The translations under genes were made by a program, and so were the position numbers. From Mytilisepta virgata (taxonomy: Eukaryota > Mollusca > Bivalvia > Mytilida > Mytilidae): a stretch of DNA of 64,000 bases. Numbering within the stretch: position 1 is the first letter of the stretch; every line of letters begins with the position of its first letter. The stretch covers positions 18,011,139 to 18,075,138 of the forward strand of contig CM051512.1 of assembly GCA_028015205.1 (NCBI GenBank), written 5' to 3'. Below the pieces are notes generated by a model. It did not search any database. It saw nothing but the letters and a program-made list of their open reading frames with translations, and was not told where the DNA came from. This document shows positions 11,536 through 22,812 of the stretch, piece after piece.

Positions 11536-11572
<37 letters not shown>
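11536..11572. repeat. Poly(T) run, 37 bases
   Basis: An uninterrupted T run inside a T-rich stretch (11,400-11,760). The flanks show a repeated phrase 'accacttggttgaaaatg' (about 11,402 and 11,662), so it lies within a short diverged tandem duplication. A 13-base C run follows at 11,781-11,793. Confidence 0.9.
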
Positions 11573-11581
<9 letters not shown>

Positions 11582-12162
11582 CATCTTCAAGCAAGTGGTA
11601 ATTTGAAATAGAAATTTTCATTTGAGTGAGAGCTAAATGATTTGCCTTTCAGGCATTTTTTTACCACTTGGTTGAAAATGAAAACCTTTACAATTTTTTT
11701 TTTAACAATATTTTTTTTTTCAATCTTATCTATAATACATGTAAAAAGACCTCTAAACTATATTTGCCATACTTCACCTGCCCCCCCCCCCCCAAAAAGA
11801 AATACTGAGGGGTGGGGTGATCGTTGAGGATTGAAAATCTGTGCCCTTGAAATCCAGCAACTTCTACATATGCCTAGATATTGTTTTCTGTTGGAAATCC
11901 AATATGTCAAGAATGTCATCCCACTGATGGATGAGATGTCTTTGAAAACTTTAAAAAATCAAAAAGAAAATAAAAGTCAAGGGAAACAGATTTTGGGATT
12001 TCTATTTATAAAAATATTATCCTGTCAATTTGGCAAACATAGTAAAAATGTGTTATTACACAGGCTGACAAAAAATACTGAGGAGATCTTCAGGCATTGC
12101 CTACAGCAGTCCATTTAAAAATCATGAATTTCTATAAATAGTCCTCAACAGTCAAATGTTCA

Positions 12163-12229
12163 TTATGTGATTTCATTCAGTTCTGGAAAATCAATCCAAT
12201 GCTTTTCTACATAATGTCCTCCGTTCCAT
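12163..12229 (-). CDS. Exon-like block E (terminal) of duplicated minus-strand gene, copy 2
   Basis: Minus strand: acceptor TTTTTTTCAG, then a frame open to a stop, reading WNGGHYVEKH, then WIDFPELNEIT and TAA at 12,165-12,163. The copy 1 block at the window start has an indel that breaks this frame. It is partial, about 21 codons. The function is not recognised. Only this copy keeps the C-terminal frame. Confidence 0.4.
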
Positions 12230-12655
12230 CTGAAAAAAATCCAATATTTTTGTTAAATGTAAGAACAGGTTTAGTATTTTGTAAATATTTTTAATATATT
12301 TTCTTTATTTGCAAAAACACAAATTCGTTTTCACCTCTAATGCAAAGATAATCAACTCAGGATTTTTTTTTATTTTTAGATTGCAGTTTCCTAATTAAAT
12401 TTTAAGAAATAGGAATGAAAATAATTTATCTCCAAAAGCCAACAAGCTGATCAAAGAAAATTCTGATTATCTCCCTTTATTTAGATCCATGGTCTTGTAG
12501 GTTATTAAAATTAAAAAAAAACTTTAGTGAGCAAGCTCAAATACCCCACCGCAACATAAACTGACTTGTTAATATGGACTTTTTTTTTAAACTTTTTAAA
12601 GTTACTTTAGCCCCCACCCCTTAAGTTATGTGTAGGGTATAATAATTTTAGTTAC

Positions 12656-12718
12656 CATAAAGCTATGGAAGTCTCTCTATCCAAGCCTTCAACCTCTACT
12701 ATTTGACATAAAAGCAAC
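12656..12718 (-). pseudogene. Exon-like block D of duplicated minus-strand gene, copy 2
   Basis: Homologous to 6873-6936. The acceptor TTTTATTTTAG is kept, but the donor is weakened (GTAACTAA) and a one-base loss in the 'aaaataatag' stretch puts TAG in frame after FYVK. A decayed exon. Confidence 0.5.
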
Positions 12719-14499
12719 CTAAAATAAAATTTTATTTCATAACAAATCAACCTAACGCATCCCTCTAATGTGCCCCGTATTTGTGTTTGATGCACATGTC
12801 TACGACATAGATGGAAATCTTGAGAAGCCTTAATTATGGATTCGAAGGAATGTCAAGGAACGGTTGAACCCTAATAGAAACTCAAATAAACAGATGTATA
12901 TTATAATTCCAATGTACTCTTTTCTAGCTACAATGTACTTTAAAATTTCAACAACTGACATATATATATATATTATGTCTCATTTACCACATTGACCCTT
13001 GTTTCATCGCTATAAACTCATTGTACCTTGGGCTAAAGCCTGGGGTCTGATAAAGAAATCTCAGGATGATAAATGGGCTAATATGGAAAGTCAAATATAA
13101 AATCGAAGTGGAATGAATTGTAACATTGATTAAAGCTTTACTATGACCTTAATATGAAGAACAGAAATAAAAACACTTTTTTCTTTTACTCAAGTTCATT
13201 TAATGTAGCCAAACTAATATATTCTTGAAAAGCGAATTCAACAAGCCCACAAAAGACACGAAAAAATACTAACAAGTAGCTGGAGCAGTCCAAAATGACA
13301 GCTGATCCCCTATCCTGTATTTTCACTTGTTTTACATTTTGTAGACAATTTATATACATGTTTTTTATTGATACAAAAGATCACAACTTTGGTTGTTTAT
13401 AATATACACATGTATCATATATTGTTCAGGAAATTTTATGAAGAAACAGAATAATATATTTTTATTAACTATATCTGTTTGGTTCTTGAAACTCACAACT
13501 GTAATGATAATGACGAAAATTATGGCAATCACAGACTCAACTTACCGTACTTACTCTATTGGACACTAAAATACACCTAAAATTGTCAGAAAAATAGAGT
13601 TTTCATTCCACATCGTCATTTTTTGACTCCATGTGATCACCCTGGTCAATGTACTTTAAGAATAGGCAATCAAAATAATGGTTCATACTTACGGTATTGT
13701 TATTTGATTATGCTTTCATGATTTATCTTTTTGTACCTTCAAATTAAGTTAATTTAATGCTGAAGACGAAAACAGTAGCACACTTCAAAACTACCCACCA
13801 TGTTGTTGACTAATGTGAACATCTCACAAATTATTTTTATGATCTGGATTTGGAGCATCTCACAAATGATCTTTACAACACATTACGTTTGTAGTCTCAT
13901 CGTCTTTTTAGAACATACAACAATTACATTTAAATGTCTTATAAACAATGGTAAGAGGATTTGTTTTGTAAAAACATTCATTTCATTTCAAATTTTTTAC
14001 ATTTATTTCTCTTAGAAACGCGAATACGCAATTCTGTTCCAAACTAGTTTTGGATTTCTTGTCAAAAGTGATCTTCCAGGTAGGAAAAATTGAATAAAAT
14101 TTACATAAAAATCGATCTTGTTTCAATCAAAGTTTAAACACTCAATGAGGACTCAAAGTAATTAACTTGCCTAAGACGTTAAAATTACTGACTGTCACCA
14201 CCCGAGAACGATCGTAACTTTGACAATATGAAATCGTCGAAAAAATAGGGTTATCAAAAAATTCAATTTTCCTTGAATTTTCAAAAATGTTTAGGCCATC
14301 CAAATAATTAGGGTTATTACAAAATGTAACCAGTCACTCATGCATAAAATGTAGGTAAGGATAATCAAATTTTTATACGGACCTTGTCCTAAGGTTGGAC
14401 AGACTGACGGACAAATCAAAACGCTACATCCCCTCCCCAACTCTGTTGGTTGAGGGGATAATAAACACCTGTTAAATAGCAATGTTGAATGGTTCTTAC

Positions 14500-14563
14500 C
14501 TTTGGAACTTTTATGCTTCAGGATTGGTCACAGTGGACATAGATCTGATCTGTCTAGAATAAT
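14500..14563 (-). pseudogene. Exon-like block C of duplicated minus-strand gene, copy 2
   Basis: The same length and splice context as 7832-7895 (minus strand: ...CATAG | block | GTAAGAACC). All frames contain stops. The best frame shares RSMSTVTNPEA with copy 1, apart from two substitutions. Confidence 0.4.
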
Positions 14564-14776
14564 CTATGAAAAAATAAGAATTCCAATCAAATCAAGTACA
14601 ATGGGCTCTTAACTTGCAGTGAGGTCAATTTTTCCTCCTCAATGTCTCCTTGAAAAATTGACACAAAGTGATTGTAATAGCTCACTGGAATTTGGCCAGG
14701 GGAGCTTAAAACAACAAAAAGAATGATAGACTATATGCTACCCCTCAGTCAACTGTCACCCTTTCACATATCTAAT

Positions 14777-15496
14777 CAGAGTTCGCGAAAACTTTTTTTT
14801 GGCCTGTCATTCATGGGACTGACAAAGCCAGTTTTTCTGTCAGTCCTACAAAATATGTCAATTTAAGCCTGAAAAAAAAATTTAATCGCATATTTCAAAG
14901 AAACATTGTTTTATTAATATTAATATAGTCTTGGAAACACTTTGATTTCTCATGATCTATGATTAAACTCAATCTGAAATTGCTACATGCTGTCAAGAAT
15001 TATTTTTTATTTTTTAAATTTTCATACGGCCTTGTAGTGCTGTTGCCGGAAAAGACTTTAAAAGTAGCGTATACATAATGAACACGTCATTTGTTTTCCT
15101 TCGGTATCGTACTGAAGCCATTCTCTTTTCTCTCTCCAATTGGAACAGAAAGACCGGTCTGGTCTCCGTTCCCGTTCATATATCTCCCTTTTTGACTTTT
15201 TGACTTCAAGGGACTGTTCTTTGGTCGCCGCCGTTCGTTTACCTGGGACTCCCCAGAAAGAAATCTTGTAGAAAATACTCAATACTGATTTGTTTAAAAT
15301 AAAATCCAGAAACCAGTCCCGGAAATCTAACTAGCCGCGGATACATCTGATGACCAAAGTAAAAAATGAACCGACAGAGGAACTGCAACGGCCATTTTTG
15401 CATCGGTCATCGGACCGCCGCTAGCGATCAAAATACCGGTCCCACTCTAACTTTGGCGGTCAGGACCGACAGGACCGACGATTTTCGCGAACTCTG
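14777..15496 (-). mobile_element. 720-bp hAT-like element with a 6-bp target-site duplication
   Basis: Inverted termini CAGAGTTCGCGAAAA (14,777-14,791) and TTTTCGCGAACTCTG (15,482-15,496) match perfectly. The flanks are direct repeats TCTAAT (14,771-14,776 and 15,497-15,502). GGTC/GACC-rich motifs are clustered near the right end. The interior keeps only the 5' part of a transposase gene on the minus strand, so the copy is internally deleted. hAT elements classically make 8-bp duplications; shorter ones are reported for some clades. It is present only in duplication copy 2. Confidence 0.8.
15058..15282 (-). pseudogene. hAT-type transposase, N-terminal fragment
   Basis: A 74-codon minus-strand frame starts inside the element above. 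A basic stretch (KKSKREIYERERRPDR) is followed by FCSNWREKREWLQYD and a MTCSLC motif. This resembles the start of ZNF862/KIAA1586-like hAT-derived proteins, where a 'W..YD......C..C' zinc-binding module begins the protein. The second zinc-ligand pair and the catalytic RNase-H-like domain with its dimerisation region are missing. It ends at an internal deletion, then a stop. The family is assigned by recalled pattern, not by alignment. Confidence 0.6.
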
Positions 15497-15539
15497 TCTA
15501 ATACATTTCAAAGATAACTACAACTGTCCTGAAAGGGAC

Positions 15540-15800
15540 TAATACACCCCGAAGCAACATGTCTGTGTTGAAGCCAACACAAAGTTCAAATCATCATATT
15601 TTTCAAACTACTAGCCCAAACAGAAAATCCTGACAATATACACATCTCCATAATGTGATCTAACACTCCATAAAGTTTCGCGAGAATCATGCAAGTAATA
15701 TAGGAAGAGTTGCGGACAATGTTATTTCGGACAGACGAATGGACAGACGGACGGACAGACAGAAACCTATACCCCAAACTTCGTTTGTGGAGATATAATA
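15540..15800. repeat. Dispersed repeat with GGACAGACGGACGGACAGAC stretch
   Basis: The region ends 'gacagaaacctat..accccaaacttcg..gtggagatataataa', a layout also seen at 10,930-11,019 and 14,385-14,465: a gacgga-rich stretch before a short ending in 'ataataa'. No coding capacity. Confidence 0.4.
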
Positions 15801-15807
15801 AACTTAC

Positions 15808-15880
15808 CAGAGTAATGGCACTGAAAACGTCCGAACACATGCACTTGAAACAGCTTAAATCTTGCATGGATGAATTCTAC
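15808..15880 (-). CDS. Exon-like block B of duplicated minus-strand gene, copy 2
   Basis: Minus strand: acceptor AATTCTTGCAG and donor GTAAGTTTA bound a 73-base block. It is fully open in one frame, reading VEFIHARFKLFQVHVFGRFQ then CHYS. The FGRFQC pattern resembles the core of 3CxxC-type zinc fingers (receptor-transporting-protein-like), but only one cysteine is visible and the usual CxxC is not complete, so this is a weak suggestion. The block's phase does not fit block A directly, so an exon is missing or the gene is dead. Confidence 0.4.
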
Positions 15881-16522
15881 CTGCAAGAATTAAGCATTTC
15901 TTGTTAACGTGATATACATGGATCATACCTGGTATTTCTAATTAAAAACATTACCGTTAAATATTTTGATATCTTATGCCCATATTTTGAGTGAAAAAAG
16001 TTTCTTGAAAGAACCTTGCAAAAAAAAAACCCATTGTATTAGTTTTGTCTCAATTTGCAGAGTTGTTTTTTTTACTTTTTTCTTGAAGATTTTTCTATTT
16101 CAATTAACAGCAGACATATTGGTTAGTCCAGACCTTGTGTACAGAGTATTGAAAGGGGACGACCAAAGAACCATTTCATCAAGTATTGTTTTTTTCTGGG
16201 AGATACATTTTTATGGATTTTTCTATTTTTAGTAATAGTAGCCATATTGCTCTTAAGTGCAGCCATTTTTGAAAGGGGAACACATAAGAACCATTCCAAA
16301 GTTTGGTCCCAAGGATTTTTAATAATGTCTTTGCTGGACAATGACTGAAGGAATCAAGTGATGGCAATAGATCACATGGTCTTATTGCAACGCAAGCTAA
16401 AAATACAAATTGTATACTATATCCGTGAGCTATTATTGGACAATACTACAACATCCCTAATAAACCATGGGGAAAAAATAATAATAAACAATTGATAAAT
16501 AGCATTGTTGAATGATTCGTAC

Positions 16523-16598
16523 CTTTGACCCAGTAAGGCGAAACTTCAGACTTGGTCACATGGTGGACATATGTTTTCTCCCGAAGATTCCATTCAGG
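16523..16598 (-). CDS. Exon-like block A of duplicated minus-strand gene, copy 2
   Basis: Minus strand: acceptor GTGATTTAG and donor GTACGAATC bound a 76-base block, open in one frame and reading PEWNLREKTYVHHVTKSEVS then PYWVK. The copy 1 version carries a stop. The conserved core V(T)xxE recurs in block C, suggesting internal exon duplication. The function is unknown. Confidence 0.42.
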
Positions 16599-16819
16599 CT
16601 AAATCACTACTGTGCAAACATTAACAGTTCTGATAGAAAACTGGTCATCAAAATGTTATTGTCCAGAATTCTTAAAATGTCAACTGTTCCTCAAAACAAC
16701 TCATTTAGTATTCACTTCTTTCACAAGAACTCCTCAGTAATTAAATAAAAAATCTAAATATTCAAGTAAACACATCAAATTTGTACTTTAACCTCTCAAA
16801 ACAATTTTGCAAGAAAATC

Positions 16820-17151
16820 AATTAGAAAACAATAAATTTTCTATGTTTCTTTTTACTTTTTTTATATGTATACTGTTAGTGTACTGCAGTTTGAGTGCAT
16901 GTGGCAAGCTTATAACATCAGTGACTGATGCTGCATAAATAATGCTCATGTTCAAACATCCAATCTTTGTTATCTGATAATTGCCACTAGGTCATCCATC
17001 CATTTTTGTTACAAGTTAAGTGTCTTGTCAAACAAGATTTTTTCATGTGATATCTAATTCACATAATGCTATATTGTTTAAGAAAAATAAAAATATATAT
17101 GAAAAAAGTTTACAGAATTAAAGTACAAATTTAAAAGTGTAAATACAAAAC
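16820..17151. repeat. Tandem unit A, left of the BEN element
   Basis: About 330 bases homologous to 22,930-23,284. Shared landmarks in order are 'ctgcagtttgagtgcat', 'tcactgatgctgca', 'ataattgccactag', 'atccatccatttt', 'gtgtcttgtca', 'attcaca' and 'gtaaatacaaaa'. It is directly interrupted at its right edge by the element that starts at 17,152. Confidence 0.75.
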
Positions 17152-17164
17152 ATCCCTTACCAAA

Positions 17165-17415
17165 CTAGTTTGTCTACCGCAGATTTGCTGCAAACTTACT
17201 GCAAATTTGCCGCAAACTTTTTAGTTCGCAGGAATAGAGAAATTAAGTTCGCAGGTATTCGCGACTAGCAGCAAAGTTCTTGCGAACAAAAGCATTGTTC
17301 GCCGCAAATTTACCGCGAACTCTAATAATTCCATAAAGTTCGCAGAAAGATCGCAGGAAAATAATAAATACGCAGCTACCTGCGAAGTTCGCATTAAACT
17401 TCGCAAGAAAGCATC
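17165..17415. repeat. Left subterminal array of TTCGC / TTTGC motifs
   Basis: About 250 bases with at least fifteen short motifs such as GTTCGCAGG, TTCGCGA, TTTGCCGCAAA, TTTACCGCGAA and CTTCGCAAG in both orientations. The composition contrasts sharply with the AT-rich surroundings. Frames across it are by-products of the motif. Confidence 0.75.
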
Positions 17416-18580
17416 CATACAATATTGTAATAGCTAGCTCTTATTACCCTGCTTTCTTGTATTTCATGATCAATGATCAATTCATGAAATTTCATGAAAA
17501 AGCATGGTTTTAACAAAATGTTTCATGTCCTAATTCTTGATCATGCTATTTCACGTCACATGATCATGAAATACCATGAAAAACCAAGTGTACATGCATA
17601 AAAATCATGAATCATGTGAGGAAAAGTTTGATCATTTAGTTATGAAAAACCATGAACAAAAATTGTGCACTTTAAAAAATTAGTATTAAGGATGTACTTA
17701 GGTGAAATTAAAAAAAAATCAAGAATTTAAAATTGATAGTTATAGCCGGAAAAGCATTAGTTAAGGATCAAAATAAGCTAAAAAATATTGATAGGTCATG
17801 GAGCTCCTTTTCAAGATAAATAACTTATTTTAAAAATATGGCGGGAAAAGGCGGACTCGGACTTCTACCTTATACTTGCATCAGTATTATTTGGGTCTCA
17901 AATCAAAAGAAAGAAAGTTACAGTTCATGTGATAGTTGTAGTAAAGCTTTATATTAGGACTATCAACATAATATCAATTGTTATTAAAGAAGGCGAGACA
18001 TTTCAGTGTGTGCACTTTTGTTAGATACATGTATCTTAAGTTACATGCTAAATGTGTATATATTTCAGTACCAGACACGAAGCATAAGAGACAATGTTGG
18101 TTCAAATTTATTTCATAGTTTAACCATTGTTAACTGGAACATATACCGGGAACATTTACCATATACAGTTTTACAAAAATTCAATAAAATTCACTCTCTT
18201 AACATAGGAAATCCTTTGGGGTGTTTCATTTTAATCAAAGTGCAAGCTATGTCTTTGTATTTCATATTTTAGCACATTTTATTTGTACATTCATAGACAG
18301 ATACAATGTAGATATTAAATGAATATGCAGATGAATCAATGTTGCAGATATATATAATTGGGGGGGGGGAGGGTATTCGGAAGACACCACTTAATTTCAG
18401 CATTTTACCCCAATCTTCTTACAATGGATTATATAGCCTTTAATAGTCGTCAATCGTAAAAGAATTAAAGAATTTTGCATAAAAAGAGGAATTTTAAATC
18501 ATAGTTTCAAGCCTGAATTCCTGTGCCCATATCTGACAGCCACTTAAATTAGGACAACAGTCAATCTTTTGAAAATTATA
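17416..18580. other. AT-rich interior of the element, no gene seen
   Basis: 17,450-17,680 is rich in 'catgaaa'/'tttcatg' and 'gatcatg' motifs in both orientations. A short 'atggcgggaaaaggcggactcgg' stretch at about 17,838 is more GC-rich but opens only a short frame. No splice-bounded coding block is visible. Confidence 0.45.
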
Positions 18581-18599
18581 TATGACTTGTATTCATACC

Positions 18600-18846
18600 A
18601 ATAATTACAATAAATGTCTATTACTATTAATCGATTCCGAAGTTGTCAATTTCGTCGTGAAGTGCAAAATTTGTCTTTTAAATTTTCGCGGGCTAATCAA
18701 CAGGAAACATCAAATCCGCACATGCGCAATATCAACCGGTTCAAATTCGAGTTCGAGCGCAATTTGTACAACGACAGGATGAAGCTCTAAACAGTGGATT
18801 ATTAATAATATGAAGCTATTATTTTGATGAAGACTGTTTGAAAAGG
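18600..18846 (+). promoter_or_regulatory. Promoter / 5' UTR-like stretch before the BEN relic
   Basis: A locally CpG-richer stretch includes an NRF1-like CATGCGCA (about 18,723) and ends at a possible donor AAAAG|GTAATTATT at 18,846. It lies upstream of the first coding exon on the same strand. The only ATGs open very short frames, so it is more likely untranslated. The placement is inferred. Confidence 0.35.
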
Positions 18847-19220
18847 TAATTATTATCCCACAAAATAACCATTACCGATTTTTTTAAAATTCAACCTTGA
18901 ATTATATTACAGAACACTGCTCGTGCTTGATTTACCCTGTGAGTGTTAGGTTGTTGAATGTCATGATATTATATGATTAAAATTAGTTATTTTGTTTTAG
19001 TAAATGATTCTCTCAGAATATGAGTACCTTTTTGAACAATTTCGAAGAGGAATGTATTTTTAATTACCAAATTTGCCTGTTGTGGAAGTATTAATAAAAA
19101 GGGGGGGGGGTAACTTTATAAACAGTTCATAAATTCCAATTCACCTACAAGTTATATAAACTTTTAATTATATTTGCATTTACACCTCATATACATATTC
19201 TTGTATTTATTGCTTTTTAG

Positions 19221-21349
19221 GACTTTGACTTGCAGCGTGAAGAGACATCACCAAAGCCGACAAAGGAAAAACTTGACATACAAGAAGAACTTTATATTAT
19301 TATAATGGATTTACTAAGGTACACATAAAAGTTAATTAAGACCACATCCAAAATTATGTTTGTTTCCCCCTTATACAACCCTACATCTTATAAAAAAAAC
19401 CCATCTGATTCTGAAAAAAAGAATCATCAAATAAATAGAGGTTTAACACGATAAGGATAAAAAAAGGGGCTGCATTTTTTATGCCCCGATCACGTATGGG
19501 GAATATAGTTTTACCCTTGTCCGTCTGTCAGTACGCACGTCTTTCCGTACATCCTGTTTTTGGTTAAGTTCTGCATTCAGGTCTGTTTCTCAGATACATG
19601 GTGTAGCATTGATACTTGGTCAGTGGATGGGTCTTGGGAAGTACTACAGGGTTCACTTATCATTTGGTCACTTTGACCTACATTTTACACATGAATGATT
19701 CTGGTTAAATTTTGTGTTTAAATCAATTTCTCGAATACCAGACATGGTGTAGTATTGATACTTTGTCAGTGGATAGGTCTTGGGAAGTATTGAATATAAA
19801 CCACTGTTAATAAGGTCACTCTAACTTATATTTTAAACTTAAATGACTGTTGTTAGATTTTGCTTTAAAATCAATATGTTGAACAATCTGGGCATACCGT
19901 GTCTCATAGACACACTCTAGTTTTTTGTGTTTTTTTTATATTTGTGTGTGTGTTTTGATCATTGACCGTTAGTCATTAAGGAATTATAGGTTCAAAAAGG
20001 GGGGAATTTATGATAAGCTTTATTTTTTATTTTTAAAAAATTTTTGCCATCCACCATTTTCTCGAGTGACTAAGGCAATTGGCTTTCCATATTAGTAACT
20101 GAACGAGGGGGTGAAAGAATCTTTTCTTGGAGTCTGAGATTGAGCGATTTAATGTCTTAAGAATTTGGTAAAACCCTTATCAGGATTCAGGATCAATTAT
20201 TTCTTTTGTTCAGGATTCAGAAATCAAATAAAAGCAGGATTATCCATATTATTTCTCAAAAGTTTGGGATAACACCCCTCCTTCCCAATTCCCTATGTGC
20301 TGCTGTTGTATCATGCTATAGCTTTTAATTGTTTTTTGTGATATTTAATTTGTATCTTGCATAAACAAATTATCTTTGTGGTAGCAGATAACAATTGTTA
20401 TGGTTTGACAATTTTGTGCACAGATAAAATTATCACATGTGCACAAGTTCTATTTTTTCATGGATTCCTATAGAAAGCTTAAATAGCGAAAAATTAGTAA
20501 TCTGCAAAATAAATATGTTTTTAGAGCTTTAACTAAATCTGCTCTGTTGTCTTGCCAGTGTTACAACTGACCATTTTACTTTTTTTAGGAACAGCTGTTC
20601 TTGAAAATCAGTCGAGAGACATGCTTCAAAAAGGGGACAACAGTTTTATTCAGGGGAATGTTTACAAAGGCGGAGTGTGTAGGAAGGTCTTTGAAAGGGC
20701 AGCCTTCCAACAAAGGGCTTTCAAGGCCGGCCTTGAGGACCAGGAAAACCTATGTGCTCTTAAAAGTAAGTTTTACTCTATTAAACATGTACAATAACTG
20801 TAATACACCAATGAATAATGGAAGAAGTGTTATATTTCCATATATTTTAATGTCTTATTATAAAAATTAAACAATGTTCCCGTTTACTAAAAGAAAGCAT
20901 GTAACAGAAAAAAAATATGCACATTTGATAAATTTTAGTGTAAAAAAAATAAATCTATTCAACTAAGTGTTCATGGAACTTGATGACATTGATACTCTTC
21001 GGTATACACAAGTTTATACTTCAAGGCGTGACATGATAGCTGTTGGAAGGTCACCGTGTGCTCTACGGAGCATCTACATGTGTGTCTTACAAAGAATTCC
21101 CTTTTTTAATTAATTATGACACATTATCTCTTGATAAGGGTACCCAAGACCAGCGGTATAAAATATATCAAACACATTTTTGGTTAATTTTAATACACTA
21201 GTATATATAGATATTTTTCAAAATAAAAATTAATAGGGTAACTATTTTTTTTAGGCATCATACAAAAGAAATGGAAAGTTGATGACGCATCTGTCCACCA
21301 TGTCATCAACCATCTGCTGAAGCCAAGTAGGCAACACAAGGCAAAATAG
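19221..21349 (+). pseudogene. BEN-domain gene relic, three exons, one frameshift
   Basis: Exon 19,221-19,318 (acceptor TGCTTTTTAG, donor GTACAC) reads DFDLQREETSPKP..., charged and possibly coiled. The middle exon ends at 20,765 (donor GTAAGT) and starts at 20,589 or at the CAG before 20,613. Its first part in one frame reads LFRGMFTKAECVGRSLKG...SRPAL, the N-terminal half of a BEN domain. Near 20,735 the match moves to another frame, EDQENLCALK. That frame joins in phase to exon 21,255-21,349, SIIQKKWKVDDASVHHVINHLL, then a stop. BEN domains are about 100-residue helical DNA- or protein-binding modules. One missing base, true decay or a sequencing error, splits the domain. Confidence 0.65.
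19485..19920 (+). mobile_element. Helitron-like non-autonomous element (family 3)
   Basis: It ends with hairpin GTGTCT-cat-AGACAC, three bases, CTAG (19,917-19,920), then T. Two roughly 190-base internal units share 'tggtgtagcattgatacttg' and 'gtcttgggaagta'. It starts near 'tgccccgatcacgtatgggg'. There is no coding sequence. It lies in an intron of the BEN relic. Confidence 0.65.
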
Positions 21350-21678
21350 ACGACAGATAGCAAAGATGAACTTTGAACATTTCCAAAATGTTTTACTTTA
21401 CATTAAAACATTGTTAATTTTATTAATTAGTGCTACGTGAATAATGTTTACATGAGACGTACAATGTGTTTGTTTTTCACAATATGTTGGGATTTATGAC
21501 ATCGAAATTTTTATTGTTTTACAACAAAAATGTAATTCATATTCATGAGATTTTGGATTTATACTTATTTAGTAAATTGATGATGGATTATTTACTGTGT
21601 TAAATCATTTTTTTTTCCAAATGGCATTGATCAATATCAGAGCAGCTTCACAAGTTAAGTATAATTATACATATACAG

Positions 21679-21900
21679 TCGAACTTTGATGGCTGGAACA
21701 CTCAAGGGAGGGATGAAAACAGTTCGAGTAAGAGGGGTTTTCGACTTCATAGGGTGGATGTATGTTTTGGAATTGTTGAACTTTTGTATGTCGTTTTCAT
21801 ACAAGTATTTTTAAAAGAAGCCTGCAAATAAAATTCAAACTTGAATGATGGGACAGAAAGACAGGTTCAAGACATCCATGGTGTTCGAGCAATCAGTTCC
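21679..21900. repeat. pogo-like element fragment
   Basis: Starts CAGTCGAACTTTGATGGCTG, with further 'gttcgag' and 'ttcgac' phrases, as in Tc1/mariner-pogo type termini. No matching right end is found. 21,900-22,540 is AT-rich without a supported feature. Confidence 0.35.
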
Positions 21901-22539
21901 ACTATTGTATATATAAAAATATATATCCCCTGCCCCTATAGTTACAAAAATTTAGGTTATCATGCAGTTAGTTACCTATATATTTATCCTCGGCAGTTTT
22001 TAATATACAGTTTTGTATTTGTTGGTGTTATATACGTGTATATATCACATGTTGTTGCAGTTCTGCCATTTTATTTTTATCCTTTAGCCCAGTCCCAGTT
22101 TAATTAATGGTTAATGAGAATACGTACATTGTTGTACATGTGTTTAAACTGTACATTCAAGTGCACTCACAGGTAAACTTTGTGGAAGACAACACTTGTT
22201 GCCATGAAAAGTTGGTCTTCAAAAACTGCTAATTTTTCCTAAACCATTTGGCTGTTAAACATTTATGAATCCCATAATAGTTGTGGCAAATATCAAGTGG
22301 TCATCCAAAGGAGTGTGGTCCGTCAGTGTAGAGGTCTCTTAGAACAGCTGATCCTCCTTTTCCCACCATGTACATATTTGTATACAAAACTTAGTGGTGT
22401 CAGCCTGTGGACAACCTTGAACACAATCAGATCTGTACAAATCATTGGGCAACTAATGACCATTCATTTTGATGTTGTAAGGTTTTACAGTTTATTCTTG
22501 ATTCATTAGAGGTTTGAAACGAATGAAAACATTCAAATG

Positions 22540-22812
22540 TAGGAGTTCGCAAGATGTTCGCAAGAACTTCACAAGAAGTTCGCGGTAGATTTGCAGCAAA
22601 TTCACAGTAAGTTTGCGGTAAATTTGCAGCAACTTCGCAAGAAGTTCGCAGCTAATTTCCATTTATGGCTATCTGAAAGTTCGCGGCAAGTTTACCGCAA
22701 ACCTAATTTGCATGGTAAAAAGTCGCTGTAAGTCTGCAGCAAACAGTTTGCGGTAGATTTGCGGCGAAGTTTGCTGCAAATCTACCGCAACTATTCGCAA
22801 CAGCACAATTTT
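22540..22812. repeat. Right subterminal array of TTCGC / TTTGC motifs
   Basis: The inverted counterpart of 17,165-17,415. It contains GTTCGCAAG, TTCGCGGTAGATTTGC, TTTGCGGTAAATTTGC and TTTGCGGCGAAG motifs in tandem and inverted orientation. The two arrays resemble each other in motif content, while point-by-point colinearity is only clear near the ends. Confidence 0.75.

Larger units (their letters stand above)
12163..16750. repeat. Segmental duplication, copy 2
   Basis: Homologous to 1-11,300 in the same order and orientation (see copy 1). It lacks a counterpart of 425-6855 and contains a private hAT-like insertion at 14,777-15,496. Intervening stretches such as 12,790-14,330 are AT-rich and show no coding block I can support. 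Confidence 0.85.

Noticed and set aside
11230..11574. A 114-codon plus-strand frame
   Set aside because: It ends in a run of phenylalanine encoded by the 37-base T tract and is F-rich throughout: a low-complexity artefact.
11831..12118. A 95-codon plus-strand frame just before duplication copy 2
   Set aside because: The composition (K, L, I, Q rich) is what AT-rich DNA gives by chance; no splice signals, no domain, no counterpart available for comparison.
13541..13700. Possible small inverted repeat (TTACCGTA / TACGGTA)
   Set aside because: Only about seven bases pair and the arms are otherwise unrelated; expected by chance.
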